From: Mycobacterium sp. Root265
GTDB taxonomy: Bacteria; Actinomycetota; Actinomycetes; Mycobacteriales; Mycobacteriaceae
Direction of reading: 5' to 3'
DNA: 64,000 nucleotides
Assembly (NCBI RefSeq): GCF_001428895.1
Contig: NZ_LMJA01000028.1
Location: 191,972-255,971 of the forward strand
Under the pieces are notes generated by a model. The model did not search any database, was not told the DNA's origin, and was given only the letters and a program-made list of their open reading frames with translations. Position numbers and translations under genes: made by a program. Positions 49,050 to 58,091 of this stretch are shown here, in pieces (position 1 is the first letter of the stretch; every line of letters begins with the position of its first letter).

Positions 49050-50837
49050 GTGATTGAGCTACAGCATGAGGTCGATGGCGACCTTGTCACCATCAACGTG
49101 GTCGAGTGTTCAGACGATCTGCCCGCCTTCCGCGACTTCATCAAGGCTCACACGAACTGCCTAGCGGTTGACACTGAGACGACCGGGCTGGACATCTACA
49201 GCGACACCTTCCGGTGCCGTCTTGTCCAGTTCGGCACTCAGTCCGAATCATGGGTGCTGCCAGTTGAACTCGACCAGGAGGTTGTTCAGGAGGCGATCGA
49301 CGCGATCAACGCGCTCGACCGTCTGGTCTTCCAGAACGCCAGCTACGACCTGCAGGTGCTCGACCGGTGCTTCGGTCTCAAGATGGAGGATCTGTGGCCC
49401 AAGGTCACCGACACTCAGATCCTGGCCAAGCTGATCGACCCTCGGCCTTTCGAGGCCGGTGGGTTCGGTCACTCGCTGGAAGAGCTGATCGCACAGTTCA
49501 TCTCGAAGGAGCAGGCCAAGAACGTCAAGGGCCTGATGGTGAAGATCGCCAAGGAATACAAGACGACCAAGGACAAGATCTGGGCCGTCGTTGATCTGTT
49601 CCACGAGGAGTACCTGACCTACGCGGGGATGGACACCGTCTTCACCGCACGGATCTGCAGCAAGCTGGCGCCGCTGGTACCTGCTGTGTCTCGTGAGCTG
49701 ATCGGGTTCGAGCACGAGCTAGCAGCGATCTGCAGCTACGTCGACCGTCAGGGCTTCCTGATGGACGTGCCCTACTCCCAAGAGCTGTCCGACAGATGGC
49801 TCGGCGAGATGGAGGTCTGGGAGGCAATCGCTTTCACGGAGTACGGGCTGGAGATGGTCAACTCGACAGAGCAGGCTGCTGATGCTCTGGAGGAGATGGG
49901 CGTCAAGATCCTCGGCCGTACCGATACCGGCAAGCGTCAGGTCAACGACGCGATGCTCCAGGCGCTGAGCGACGGCGGCAACGAGCTGGCGGCGATCATC
50001 CAAGAGGCGAAGAAGCTGAAGAAGTGGAACAAGACCTGGGTGGCGAAGTTCCTGGCTGTCAGGGACTCCGACGATCGGTGCCACCCGTTCACCAACCCTC
50101 TGCAGGCGCGGACCTCGCGCATGTCGGTGGTTGGGATCCCCGCTCAGACTCTTCCGGCCACCGACTCCACGGTGCGCCGCTGCTTCATCGCAGACCCCGG
50201 TCATCTCATCGGCTCCATCGACTACAAGACCCAGGAGCTGCGCGTGCTCGCTGCACGCTCCGGGGATCAGACGATGATCGAGGCTTTCAGGAACAACGCG
50301 GACCTTCACCAGATCACTGCTGACGCAGCGGGTGTGGCTCGAAAGGTCGGCAAGATGACGAACTTCCTGAAGGTGTTCGGTGGCGGCAAGGACACGTTAG
50401 CTGAGCAGGCTGAGATCGACGTGAAGCTGGCGAAGACAGTGCTGGACGCGTTCTCCAAGACCTACCCAGGAGTCGACAGGTTCAGCCGGAAGCTGGCGAT
50501 GAACGCACGCCGGGACGGCTACATCATCACGGAGTCCGGTCGGCGGTTGCCGGTGGACTCGTCACGGACCTACTCCGCGCTGAACTACGACATCCAGTCG
50601 ACGGCTCGGGACGTGACCTGCAGGGCTCTGGTTCGCCTCCACAAGGCCGGATTCACCCCGTACATACGACTCACCATCCACGACGAGATCGTGGCTTCAC
50701 TGCCCGCTGAGAAGGCGCAGTGGGGTGCTGAGGAGATCGGCCGGCTCATGCAAGAGCAGATGGGTCCGGTGCTGATCGGCACCGACCCCGAAGTTGGGAA
50801 GCGGTCCTGGGGATCGCTGTACGGAGCGGAGTACTAA
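49050..50837 (+). CDS. DNA polymerase I (with proofreading domain)
   Basis: 595 residues. 3'-5' exonuclease domain in the first ~200 residues (VDTETTGLDIYS as Exo I; NASYDLQVLD as Exo II); family A polymerase after ~220 with motif A (SIDYKTQELRVLA), motif B region (MTNFLKVFGGG) and motif C (IHDEIVAS). No 5' nuclease domain, as in other L5-type phages. Starts at a GTG with GGAGAG upstream. Replicates phage DNA. Confidence 0.95.
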   Translation: MIELQHEVDGDLVTINVVECSDDLPAFRDFIKAHTNCLAVDTETTGLDIYSDTFRCRLVQFGTQSESWVLPVELDQEVVQEAIDAINALDRLVFQNASYDLQVLDRCFGLKMEDLWPKVTDTQILAKLIDPRPFEAGGFGHSLEELIAQFISKEQAKNVKGLMVKIAKEYKTTKDKIWAVVDLFHEEYLTYAGMDTVFTARICSKLAPLVPAVSRELIGFEHELAAICSYVDRQGFLMDVPYSQELSDRWLGEMEVWEAIAFTEYGLEMVNSTEQAADALEEMGVKILGRTDTGKRQVNDAMLQALSDGGNELAAIIQEAKKLKKWNKTWVAKFLAVRDSDDRCHPFTNPLQARTSRMSVVGIPAQTLPATDSTVRRCFIADPGHLIGSIDYKTQELRVLAARSGDQTMIEAFRNNADLHQITADAAGVARKVGKMTNFLKVFGGGKDTLAEQAEIDVKLAKTVLDAFSKTYPGVDRFSRKLAMNARRDGYIITESGRRLPVDSSRTYSALNYDIQSTARDVTCRALVRLHKAGFTPYIRLTIHDEIVASLPAEKAQWGAEEIGRLMQEQMGPVLIGTDPEVGKRSWGSLYGAEY

Positions 50838-51008
50838 ATGGCAGACATGCTGCGCCGGAACTGCTCACGAGGATGCTGCCTGGTTGATAACCGGGCTGCT
50901 GAGAAGCGCCGAGCGAGGCGCGACATAGACGAGCAGATGGGGCGCGAGCCCTACAGATCCAACGGGACAGAACTCTGCTACTGCGGAGAGGAGTGCGGCA
51001 ATGTCTGA
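50838..51008 (+). CDS. Small Cys-rich protein
   Basis: 56 residues (MADMLRRNCSRGCCLVDNRA), with Cys groups NCSRGCC and CYCGEECG and a very basic middle. Likely a zinc-binding nucleic-acid protein. Directly follows the polymerase stop. Confidence 0.7.
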   Translation: MADMLRRNCSRGCCLVDNRAAEKRRARRDIDEQMGREPYRSNGTELCYCGEECGNV

Positions 51009-51120
51009 CCACTACTGCATGGGGGACGACTGCTTCACCTGTGAACGAAAGATCGACGAGATCGAGTATGAGCGCCACGTATTCGATGACGACTACCCCG
51101 ACTACTACGACGGAACCTGA
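51001..51120 (+). CDS. Very small Cys-containing acidic protein
   Basis: 39 residues (MSDHYCMGDDCFTCERKIDE), with three Cys and a highly acidic tail. Overlaps both neighbours. Unknown. Confidence 0.6.
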   Translation: MSDHYCMGDDCFTCERKIDEIEYERHVFDDDYPDYYDGT

Positions 51121-51287
51121 TGCTGCCAGTCGAATTTGAAGGCTCTCGATGCCTTTACCAAGGGAACTACTGGGCGGTTCACAACTCAGAGGGCGACTTC
51201 GTCTTCTGTACTCAGCTCAAGCTGGGCCGCGTCGAATGGCTCCACCTATCCCAGATCGAACTCCAATACGCAAGGAAACTACGTTGA
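51120..51287 (+). CDS. Small protein of unknown function
   Basis: 55 residues (MLPVEFEGSRCLYQGNYWAV); ATG overlaps the previous stop and its end overlaps the next TTG. Unknown. Confidence 0.65.
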   Translation: MLPVEFEGSRCLYQGNYWAVHNSEGDFVFCTQLKLGRVEWLHLSQIELQYARKLR

Positions 51288-51610
51288 CAATCACCACTTT
51301 CGAGAAGATCACCGCCGACGAGCTGCGGATCGCGGCGAAGGTCGCCAACACCGCAGGCGGCATCCACCTGTCTGCTGCAGCTCAGTCCTGGGAGCTGCGA
51401 GCCTCCGCACTGGACAGCCGGAAGATCCTCGACCTGCACGTCGACAAGCTGGTCGCTCGGATCAAGCTCCTGGCCGTCGAAGGGCGTATCAATAAGGATC
51501 ACAGCCCGTTCTCTCGCAGCTCAGGCAGCCAGCCGAACCCGGCTGAGTTCCGCAAGTACGCGAGCCAGGCTCTGACCGAGCTGGGCTGGACTCCTCCGGT
51601 GGCCAAGTGA
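51284..51610 (+). CDS. Protein of unknown function
   Basis: 108 residues from a TTG with AAGGA upstream (MTITTFEKITADELRIAAKV). Helical. Stop overlaps the next GTG. Confidence 0.72.
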   Translation: MTITTFEKITADELRIAAKVANTAGGIHLSAAAQSWELRASALDSRKILDLHVDKLVARIKLLAVEGRINKDHSPFSRSSGSQPNPAEFRKYASQALTELGWTPPVAK

Positions 51611-51834
51611 AAGCCGCTGTCGCGCTTCCGGCGCCAGACGGTCTGACCGAAGCTCTCATGGGCAAGGCGATCTACGAGCTGGGCAAGCTCGGCACGATCG
51701 AGGAAGGTCCGGTAGGTGGGGCGATCGAGGTCTTCACCATCCCGGAGGCGATGAAGCCTCCCGGCGCCCCGAAGGAACTCCCGTTCCTACGCTTCGTGGC
51801 CAGCCTCATTCCGTACGTGGTACCGCGTGCCTGA
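51607..51834 (+). CDS. Small protein of unknown function
   Basis: 75 residues, GTG start overlapping upstream stop (MKAAVALPAPDGLTEALMGK). Unknown. Confidence 0.7.
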   Translation: MKAAVALPAPDGLTEALMGKAIYELGKLGTIEEGPVGGAIEVFTIPEAMKPPGAPKELPFLRFVASLIPYVVPRA

Positions 51835-52045
51835 GTCAATGCGGTTGAGCCCGAACCGACTTCACATGGCTGAGATCTCGGTGGGGAGCCACAAGATCTC
51901 GTACGGCTACGAGCTGGACGAGCAGGCTACAGACAACGACATCGCTTACCTGGTCGAGCAGATCACTCAGAAGATGAGGTCTGCGCTTTACCACGTCATC
52001 TTCAAGGAGAGGGAGGAAGCACATGCCGACACCCGATGGGCCTGA
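51827..52045 (+). CDS. Small protein of unknown function
   Basis: 72 residues, GTG start; an ATG at 51839 is the alternative. Helical C-terminus. Overlaps the next gene by 23 bases, where AGGGAGG for that gene is embedded. Confidence 0.65.
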   Translation: MPESMRLSPNRLHMAEISVGSHKISYGYELDEQATDNDIAYLVEQITQKMRSALYHVIFKEREEAHADTRWA

Positions 52046-52436
52046 GGGCACAGACGACCACCAGTTCTTCGACATCCTCTACCAGCAGTTCGCTCTGACC
52101 ACGGATGCCAAGGATGCCTACTGGGGAGTCGGCTTTGACCCCGACGAGCACCTGCAGTGGCAGGTGTTCTCCGAGGGCCACGAGAAAGGGTCCGAACGGA
52201 AGTGGATCGGCTCGTTCAACCACGAGGTTGACGCTGACTTCGCAGCCGGGATGCACGGCGCTCTACCTGATCTGATCCGGCGACTGCACGACGCAGTCGA
52301 TGAAGCGGAGCGGATGGACACAGCCAGAGACCAAGCCGAAGGCGTTGCCGCAGAGGCGGTTCTGGAGAACATGGGTCTGCAATCGCAGATCACCGAGCTA
52401 GAGCGAGAGATCGCATTCCTGAGGGGAACCGGATGA
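52023..52436 (+). CDS. Acidic protein with C-terminal coiled coil
   Basis: 137 residues. The last ~45 residues are a coiled coil (AEAVLENMGLQSQITELEREIAFL). Overall very acidic. AGGGAGG site. Unknown. Confidence 0.75.
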   Translation: MPTPDGPEGTDDHQFFDILYQQFALTTDAKDAYWGVGFDPDEHLQWQVFSEGHEKGSERKWIGSFNHEVDADFAAGMHGALPDLIRRLHDAVDEAERMDTARDQAEGVAAEAVLENMGLQSQITELEREIAFLRGTG

Positions 52437-52642
52437 ACCAGATCGCATTCATCATCTTGACCGACGCCGACGACAAGGACGCTGTCTACATCAACGTCGA
52501 CCAGATCGAGGCGTTCTACGCTGGCGTGACGGAGACCATCGTCCGCACGAAATCGACTACGGGCTACCACGTCTCGGAGACTCCTGACGAGATCATCGAC
52601 AAGATCTGCAAGCTCGCTGAGCTGATCGAGGGTGCCCAGTAG
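52433..52642 (+). CDS. Small protein of unknown function
   Basis: 69 residues (MNQIAFIILTDADDKDAVYI), ATGA overlap upstream and one-base overlap downstream. Beta-alpha pattern; unknown. Confidence 0.72.
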   Translation: MNQIAFIILTDADDKDAVYINVDQIEAFYAGVTETIVRTKSTTGYHVSETPDEIIDKICKLAELIEGAQ

Positions 52643-52851
52643 TGGAGCTGATCCAGTACATCCCCGTCGCGGTCTACGAGCACTTCTCCGACCGCTACAG
52701 CTTGTGGACCGGTCCTCACGGCCCTCGCACCTACGCAACGCTCCCGAGCGCCCTGCAGTGGCGTGAGCGGCACGGCATGGTCGACGGCTGGAAGATCCTC
52801 AAGCTCACCATCCGTTGGGGAGAAGAGCCGATCGCTGAGTGGGTCGCATGA
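52642..52851 (+). CDS. Small protein of unknown function
   Basis: 69 residues, GTG start (MELIQYIPVAVYEHFSDRYS), Trp-rich. Overlaps both neighbours. Unknown. Confidence 0.7.
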   Translation: MELIQYIPVAVYEHFSDRYSLWTGPHGPRTYATLPSALQWRERHGMVDGWKILKLTIRWGEEPIAEWVA

Positions 52852-53009
52852 TGAAGCTGGCCGAGTTCATCTCGGAGCTGCAGGCATTCGAGTACACCTT
52901 CGGGAACATCGACGTAGGTGTCGCGGTCTGGACGACCAACGACGAGGACTTCGGTGACCCCGACATCACAGTCGAGCAGAACGTCCTCGTGATCCGAGGC
53001 GACCTCTGA
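52848..53009 (+). CDS. Small acidic protein of unknown function
   Basis: 53 residues (MMKLAEFISELQAFEYTFGN); ATGATG double start. Short alpha then beta pattern. Unknown. Confidence 0.68.
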   Translation: MMKLAEFISELQAFEYTFGNIDVGVAVWTTNDEDFGDPDITVEQNVLVIRGDL

Positions 53010-53096
53010 ACACGCTCAAGAGGGTCGTCTACTTCCTACGGTGGGCGCACTGGCCTAAGAGGATGCGGAGGCCACAAGCCGGGATAGGATTCCGGG

Positions 53097-53279
53097 GTGA
53101 CTCTCCCAGAAGCTAAACCGCTCAACGCGTTCTTCGTCGTGCTGGCGATCCTGTCGTTCGTACCGACAGCGTTCTTCGGCCTGGCGTTCCTGTTCACCGG
53201 GTTCTCCGGTGGGATGCTCGCCCTCACCGCGTGGTGCGGGCTCTGGACGTTCGTCTGGTGGTCACTCCGACACCGCTGA
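53097..53279 (+). CDS. Small two-helix membrane protein, last gene of right arm
   Basis: 60 residues, GTG start preceded by GGGAT/GGATT (weak site). Two hydrophobic segments (FFVVLAILSFVPTAFFGLAFLF and MLALTAWCGLWTFVWWSL). Followed 10 bases later by the operon terminator. Confidence 0.65.
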   Translation: MTLPEAKPLNAFFVVLAILSFVPTAFFGLAFLFTGFSGGMLALTAWCGLWTFVWWSLRHR

Positions 53280-53289
53280 TCTACAAATC

Positions 53290-53333
53290 GCCCCTCGGGC
53301 TGTCCTTCGGGATGGCTCGGGGGGCCTTTTTTT
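53290..53333 (+). terminator. Strong intrinsic terminator of the right-arm operon
   Basis: 16-pair stem (several G-U pairs) closed by a TTCG tetraloop, then CC and seven T. It ends the rightward transcript before the oppositely oriented DUF2637 gene and the attachment site. Confidence 0.9.
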
Positions 53334-53386
53334 GTGCCTCCAAACTCCATAGGTTCACTATGTATTCTACTACCGGCCGGGCGGTT

Positions 53387-53809
53387 TCAAGCAGCGAGAG
53401 GTACGGAAGTGAGGTCAGACCCCTCGCCAAACCTCACTTCCGGCTTCTGCCTGGACAGCATCACGGTCAGGTGAGTAGCTGCCAGAAGCCACAGCGGCGG
53501 GATCGCCGCGAGGGTCATGCCTACGGCGCCGTGAGGCGCTGCGTGTGCCACGTTCCCGGCTACCGAGACCACACTGCCCAGGATGAGCAGGGTCCACGGA
53601 TACCAGGAGTGTCGTCGCAACGCGACGGTCGCAGAGGTTGCCACGATGATGCCTCCGTCGACCACGAGCGGAACCATCCACGCCTGTGAGTCGGCCACAC
53701 CGTTGGCGGCTGCCAGCTCGGAGAGCGCGGTGAACGAGAGAGCGAATGCCAGTCCACCTACCGCGACTGTGCCAGCGGTCGAAACCCTAACGGGGGATAG
53801 GATCTTCAT
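53387..53809 (-). CDS. DUF2637 membrane protein next to the attachment site
   Basis: 140 residues with about four membrane segments (TVAVGGLAFALSFTALSELAA, WMVPLVVDGGIIVATSATVAL, WTLLILGSVVSVAGNVAHAA, AAIPPLWLLAATHLTVML). The DGGIIVATSATVALRRH segment is the DUF2637 core. Transcribed against the rest of the right arm from near the junction, with GGAGG upstream of its ATG. It is well placed to be expressed in lysogens. Confidence 0.85.
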   Translation of the reverse strand: MKILSPVRVSTAGTVAVGGLAFALSFTALSELAAANGVADSQAWMVPLVVDGGIIVATSATVALRRHSWYPWTLLILGSVVSVAGNVAHAAPHGAVGMTLAAIPPLWLLAATHLTVMLSRQKPEVRFGEGSDLTSVPLAA

Positions 53810-53864
53810 TGCACGGGTACCTCCGTGTATCGCCCCTCATCTGTTAGCGCAGGTGGGGGGCTCT

Positions 53865-53905
53865 TTATGTGGTTGTCGAGGCAACCCTAGCACGGTGTGT
53901 CCAGT
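53865..53905. other. Right prophage/chromosome junction (hybrid att site)
   Basis: Phage-side half contains GTGGTTGTCGAGGCAACC, an inverted-repeat arrangement like the arms of serine integrase attP sites (Bxb1 attP has GTGGTTTGTC...GTCAACCAC). Chromosomal coding sequence of the dehydrogenase resumes at about 53,897. The crossover dinucleotide should be one of the GT steps in CGGTGTGTCC (53893-53902). Confidence 0.65.
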
Positions 53906-54304
53906 CTTCTGCAGGACTTCACATACGGCCCCGCCTACGGCGCCCAGAAGGCCGGGATCGACAAGATGGCGGCCGATATGGCCGTCGACTTCAGCAATAC
54001 CGCCGTGGCGTGCGTGTCCATCTGGATGGGCATCCTGCTGACCGAACGGCTGCGCTCCGCGTTCGCCGGGAAGCCCGACGCGCTGGCGGCAACCGCGCAG
54101 CACGCCGAGACCCCGGAGTTCGCCGGGCATCTGATCGATGCGCTGTTCGCGGATCCGGAACTGGCCGCGCTGAGCGGGCACACATTGATCGCCGCCGAAT
54201 TGGCCACCCGCTATGGGATCACCGACGAAGACGGGCGCCGTCCGCCGTCGCACCGCGAAATGCTCGGTTCGCCAAGGGAACCCAGCTCCGTGGTGATTCG
54301 CTGA
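53897..54304 (+). pseudogene. C-terminal half of a short-chain dehydrogenase cut by the prophage
   Basis: 135 codons open from the junction. The sequence TYGPAYGAQKAGIDKMAADMAV is the SDR active-site YxxxK with its helix, followed by VACVSIWMGILLTERLR; this is the second half of a DHRS1-like SDR. The Rossmann GxxxGxG half must lie beyond the other prophage end. A GTG at the junction (53897) could allow a truncated product, but it would lack the NAD(P)-binding glycine motif. Confidence 0.85.
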
Positions 54305-54340
54305 TTAACAAATGCCGATAACTTTGTAAACTGACCCACT

Positions 54341-55135
54341 GTGGCAATACTGTCCGGCTTCGCGCCGTGGATCGTCTACTGGATTCTGGTCGGCAACGTG
54401 CCCTTCACCGCCGCGGTGCTGGTGGCGCTGGCGGTCGCGGTGGCCTCCTACGCGATCGGGCGGGTCCGCGGCACCGCGGGCCGGACACTGGAGATCGGCG
54501 CCATCGCCACCTTCGCGGTGCTGACGGTCCTGACGTTCACCGTCAGCCAGGCGTTCATGGAGCGCTGGATCCAGCCACTGAGCAGCCTGGGCATCCTGCT
54601 GGTCGCGCTCATCGGCGTGCTGGCCGGCAGGCCGTTCGTGCGCGAGTTCGCCGAAGCCGATCAGCCGGCCGAGGTGATCAAGAGCGAGCTGTTCGGCAAG
54701 ATCACCACCCTGGTCACCTGGATCTGGGTCGCCGCGTTCGCCGGGATGACCATCTCCTCGGCGATCCCGCCGATCGTGCAGGGCGATGCCACGATCCTTG
54801 ACACCAAGACCCCGCTGTCGTTCATCTGCTACTGGGTGCTGCCCTTCGCCCTGCTCGGCGCGGCGGTGCTGGGTGGTCGGGTGCTGACGGAACGGATGGT
54901 GGCCGAGGCCACCAGCCCGCACACCGTCCGGCGCAGCACCTTCGTCGCGTTCAAGGAACTCGAGATCGACCAGCTGTACTACCTGGCCCGGGAACGGGCC
55001 GAGCGGGAGGCAGGCCCCGATCTGGAGGCCTACGACGTGAAGCTGGGCAGCCAGGGCGTGCCGCTGACCGGCGACGAATCCCGCGAATCGTGGCCGATGA
55101 GCTACAAGCTTCGCGAACGCCGCGTCAAGCACTGA
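54341..55135 (+). CDS. Chromosomal multi-span membrane protein
   Basis: 264 residues from a GTG. Five or six membrane segments, mostly in the first 185 residues (e.g. AAVLVALAVAVASYAIG, GILLVALIGVLAGRPFV, TTLVTWIWVAAFAGMTI), and a soluble charged C-terminus (YYLARERAEREAGPDLEAYD). No transporter signature recognised. Host gene; composition more GC-rich than the phage. Confidence 0.8.
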   Translation: MAILSGFAPWIVYWILVGNVPFTAAVLVALAVAVASYAIGRVRGTAGRTLEIGAIATFAVLTVLTFTVSQAFMERWIQPLSSLGILLVALIGVLAGRPFVREFAEADQPAEVIKSELFGKITTLVTWIWVAAFAGMTISSAIPPIVQGDATILDTKTPLSFICYWVLPFALLGAAVLGGRVLTERMVAEATSPHTVRRSTFVAFKELEIDQLYYLARERAEREAGPDLEAYDVKLGSQGVPLTGDESRESWPMSYKLRERRVKH

Positions 55136-55264
55136 GTGCGCCGCTTATAGCAAATACTTCTTCACTTGGCAACTAGTGGACTCGTTTTGCCTGTACAGAG
55201 GCATGTTTTCGGGCGTACATTCGATGCGGCTCGTGCAATCGGGTCGGCTCGAAAGGAGCGTCAG

Positions 55265-55657
55265 ATGTCTGAGCAGCAGGACAACATCGAACTGATCAAG
55301 AAGGGTTACGAAGCGTTCTCCACCGGCGACGCGGAGACGACGATGTCGTTGTTCGATGACAACATCGAGTGGGTGCAGCCCGGCAACAGCACCATCAGCG
55401 GCACCTATCACGGCAAGGGCGAGGTCGGCCACTACATGGCCCTGCTCGGCGAGAAGAATGTGTCGGTCAAACTCAATCAGCTGTTGGCCGACGGCGACAC
55501 CGTCGTGGCATTGACCGAGGTGAGCGTGGGCGAGGACACGGCGCACGACGCGGACGTCTTCACCATCAAGGCAGGCAAGACCACCCGGGTCGAGGTGCAC
55601 ACGGACACCGCGATGATGGAACGGGTGTACGGCACCAAACAGCACGCGGCGCACTGA
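55265..55657 (+). CDS. SnoaL-like / NTF2-fold protein
   Basis: 130 residues, ATG with AAAGGAG upstream. Cone-shaped alpha+beta fold pattern: NIELIKKGYEAFSTGDAETTMSLFDDNIEWVQPGNS, typical of SnoaL-like ketosteroid isomerase-related proteins. Enzymatic or ligand-binding role unknown. Ends at the bidirectional terminator shared with sigA. Confidence 0.87.
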   Translation: MSEQQDNIELIKKGYEAFSTGDAETTMSLFDDNIEWVQPGNSTISGTYHGKGEVGHYMALLGEKNVSVKLNQLLADGDTVVALTEVSVGEDTAHDADVFTIKAGKTTRVEVHTDTAMMERVYGTKQHAAH

Positions 55658-55666
55658 GCGCCCACA

Positions 55667-55706
55667 CGAAACGGCCGCACCCAGCATGCTGGTTGCGGCC
55701 GTTTCG
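55667..55706. terminator. Bidirectional terminator between SnoaL-like gene and sigA
   Basis: Perfect 13-bp stem CGAAACGGCCGCA / TGCGGCCGTTTCG with a loop that can itself pair (CCAGC/GCTGG). It lies between convergent genes; A/T-containing stem ends serve both directions. Confidence 0.85.
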
Positions 55707-55721
55707 TTGTTCTCACCGAAT

Positions 55722-57119
55722 CTAGTCCAGGTAGTCGCGCAGAACCTGGGAGCGGCTCGGGTGGCGCAGCTTGCTCATCGTCTTGGATTCGATCTGACGG
55801 ATGCGCTCACGGGTGACGCCGTAGACCTGGCCGATCTCGTCCAGGGTGCGGGGCTGACCGTCGGTCAGGCCGAACCGCAGCCGGACCACGCCGGCCTCAC
55901 GCTCGGAGAGCGTCTCCAGCACCGACTGCAGCTGGTCCTGCAGCAGGGTGAAGCTCACCGCGTCCACGGCCACCACGGCCTCGGAGTCCTCGATGAAGTC
56001 GCCGAGCTGGCTGTCGCCCTCGTCGCCGATGGTCTGGTCCAGCGAGATCGGCTCACGCGCGTACTGCTGGATCTCCAGCACCTTCTCCGGCGTGATGTCC
56101 ATTTCCTTGGCCAGCTCTTCGGGCGTGGGCTCGCGACCCAGGTCCTGCAGCAGCTCGCGCTGGATACGGCCCAGCTTGTTGATGACCTCGACCATGTGCA
56201 CCGGGATACGGATGGTGCGGGCCTGGTCGGCCATGGCGCGGGTGATGGCCTGCCGGATCCACCAGGTGGCGTACGTGGAGAACTTGTAGCCCTTGGTGTA
56301 GTCGAACTTCTCGACCGCGCGGATCAGACCGAGGTTGCCCTCCTGGATGAGGTCCAGGAACGCCATGCCGCGGCCGGTGTAGCGCTTGGCCAGCGACACC
56401 ACCAGGCGCAGGTTGGCTTCGAGCAGGTGGTTCTTCGCGCGGTCGCCGTCGCGGCAGATCCACTGCATGTCGCGGCGCTGGGCCGCGGGCAGCTTCTCGC
56501 CCTTCTCGGTCAGTTCGGTCATCAGCTGGGTCGCGTACAACCCGGCCTCGATGCGCTTGGCGAGCTCGACTTCTTCTTCGGCGTTGAGCAGCGCCACCTT
56601 GCCGATCTGCTTCAGATAGGCACGGACCGAGTCCGCGGAGGCGGTGAGCTCGGCATCCTTGCGCGCCTGGCGCAGTGCCTCGGATTCCTCTTCGTCCCAG
56701 ACGAAGTCACCGGAGGCCTTGTCCTTTTCGGACGGCTCGGCGATCTCCTCGTCGGCCTTGGCCGGCTTGGCCTTGGCATCGCCCGCGGTTTCCGCCTCGT
56801 CACCGTCGGCTTCGGCCTCTTCCGATTCCTCGGCGTCGTCCTCGGTCTCCAGGTCGTCGATCTCCACGTCCTCGACGTCGAGGACGTCGCCGGGCTCGAC
56901 TTCGATGTCGTCGGTGGTTTCGATGTCCTCGCCTTCGGCGGAGACGTCCTTCTTGGACGCAACACCCTTGGCCGGGGCCTTCTTGGCGGGAGCTTTCTTG
57001 GCGGCCCGCTTCACAGGCGCCTTTGCAGCGGCCTTGGCGGGCGCCTTCTTCGCAGGCGTCTTGGTTGCGGTGGGCGTCACCAGCTCATCGGTTGCCGGGC
57101 TGGTCTTTGTCGCTGCCAC
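55722..57119 (-). CDS. sigA: Principal sigma factor SigA
   Basis: 465 residues from the GTG at 57119 ([12 protein letters not shown]). A long low-complexity Lys/Ala then acidic N-terminus (to ~155) is usual in mycobacterial SigA. Region 1.2-2.4 follows ([40 protein letters not shown]), region 3, and region 4 HTH ([29 protein letters not shown]). Essential housekeeping sigma factor. Confidence 0.97.
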   Translation of the reverse strand: MAATKTSPATDELVTPTATKTPAKKAPAKAAAKAPVKRAAKKAPAKKAPAKGVASKKDVSAEGEDIETTDDIEVEPGDVLDVEDVEIDDLETEDDAEESEEAEADGDEAETAGDAKAKPAKADEEIAEPSEKDKASGDFVWDEEESEALRQARKDAELTASADSVRAYLKQIGKVALLNAEEEVELAKRIEAGLYATQLMTELTEKGEKLPAAQRRDMQWICRDGDRAKNHLLEANLRLVVSLAKRYTGRGMAFLDLIQEGNLGLIRAVEKFDYTKGYKFSTYATWWIRQAITRAMADQARTIRIPVHMVEVINKLGRIQRELLQDLGREPTPEELAKEMDITPEKVLEIQQYAREPISLDQTIGDEGDSQLGDFIEDSEAVVAVDAVSFTLLQDQLQSVLETLSEREAGVVRLRFGLTDGQPRTLDEIGQVYGVTRERIRQIESKTMSKLRHPSRSQVLRDYLD

Positions 57120-57251
57120 GTACACCCTCTCGGTCTTGCGGATTCGATGGCGCGCGCAGGCGTCACCGAAAGTCGTCGGCTGTCTCGAATATTGGCGTTT
57201 GATCTCTGCTCGGATATCCGCCGCTATCTCGGTAGGCGGCCGCCATCAACC

Positions 57252-57257
57252 ATTGTA
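57252..57257 (-). promoter_or_regulatory. Candidate -10 box upstream of sigA
   Basis: TACAAT on the minus strand about 130 bases before the sigA start. No clear -35. The 57,126-57,326 gap holds nothing else I can identify. Confidence 0.35.
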
Positions 57258-57326
57258 ACGACAGTGTGGGTGTGTACCGCGCCGAGCGGCAAATTTGACT
57301 CGGCGCGCGCGTCGTGTTCGTCGGGT

Positions 57327-58091
57327 TCAGGGTTCGACGTGGATGCCCTGAGCGGCCATCGCGGCGCCCACGATCCCGGCGCTGTTGAGCAGCGCGGCCG
57401 GCACCACCGGGACGCGGTTCTTCAGCATCGGGATCCAGCGGTCGGCCTTGCGGCTGATGCCGCCGCCGGCGATGAAGAGGTCCGGCCAGATCGCGTTCTC
57501 GACCGCTACCAGCACTTTGGTGACCTCCTCGGTCCAGCGCTGGTAGTTCCACTCCTTGCGTTCCTTCACCGAGGACGCGGCGCGGTGCTCGGCCTCCTTG
57601 CCGCCCACCTCGAGGTGACCGAACTCGGTGTTGGGCAGCAGCACGCCGTTGTGGATGACGGCAGATCCGATACCGGTGCCGAACGTCAGAAGCACGATCA
57701 GACCGGTGTTGTCCTTGCCCGCGCCGTAGCGTTCCTCGGCCAGGCCGGCGGCGTCGGCGTCGTTGAGCACCGTCACCTCCTGCCCGCCGAGTTCGGCGCT
57801 GATGACCTTGGCCGCGTCGGTCCCGATCCAGCCCTTGTCGACGTTGGCGGCGGTCCGCACGATGCCGTTGGTCACCACACCCGGGTAGGTCACGCCGAGT
57901 TTGCCGGTCCAGCCGAATTCGCGGACCACGGCGGCGACGGTGGTGGCCACCGCGTCCGGGGTGGCCGGTTGCGGCGTGGCCAGCTTGAACCGCTCGCCGA
58001 CCAGTTCGCCGGTGTCCAGATCGACGATCCCGCCCTTGATGCCGCTGCCGCCGACGTCGACGCCGAATCCGGTGTTGGTCGATTCGGTCAC
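57327..58091 (-). CDS. ppgK: Polyphosphate glucokinase
   Basis: 254 residues from a GTG at 58091. ROK-type sugar kinase: phosphate-binding [15 protein letters not shown] at the N-terminus, [15 protein letters not shown] around the catalytic Asp, [11 protein letters not shown] as the second phosphate loop. Phosphorylates glucose using polyphosphate or ATP. Adjacent to sigA and divergent from suhB, as in M. tuberculosis. Confidence 0.95.
   Translation of the reverse strand: MTESTNTGFGVDVGGSGIKGGIVDLDTGELVGERFKLATPQPATPDAVATTVAAVVREFGWTGKLGVTYPGVVTNGIVRTAANVDKGWIGTDAAKVISAELGGQEVTVLNDADAAGLAEERYGAGKDNTGLIVLLTFGTGIGSAVIHNGVLLPNTEFGHLEVGGKEAEHRAASSVKERKEWNYQRWTEEVTKVLVAVENAIWPDLFIAGGGISRKADRWIPMLKNRVPVVPAALLNSAGIVGAAMAAQGIHVEP

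Larger units (their letters stand above)
1..53895. mobile_element. Cluster A-type mycobacteriophage prophage (left end outside window)
   Basis: Complete head, tail, packaging, lysis, immunity and replication modules lie between a serine integrase at the left edge and a phage/chromosome junction near 53,890. The linear phage order is recovered by opening the element at the putative cos (25,950): the left arm reads leftward in this window and the right arm rightward. Recurrent GGTGGGTGTCAAG sites and an L5 gp71-like repressor identify Cluster A. The left attachment site and the integrase N-terminus are not in the window. No obviously broken essential gene was seen except a possible start-codon lesion in the MuF-like gene (15,240). 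Confidence 0.95.

Noticed and set aside
51284-51296. TTGACAATCACC as another stoperator or promoter
   Set aside because: Three or more mismatches to the 13-mer, and it overlaps a start codon with a normal ribosome site; likely coincidence.
52118-52738. Minus-strand frame of 206 residues
   Set aside because: Antisense to three coupled plus-strand genes, Arg/Ser-rich shadow translation.
53010-53096. Possible 36-residue ORF read from a CTG after the last acidic protein (NTLKRVVYFLRWAHWPKRM)
   Set aside because: No ATG/GTG/TTG start and no independent support; left unannotated.
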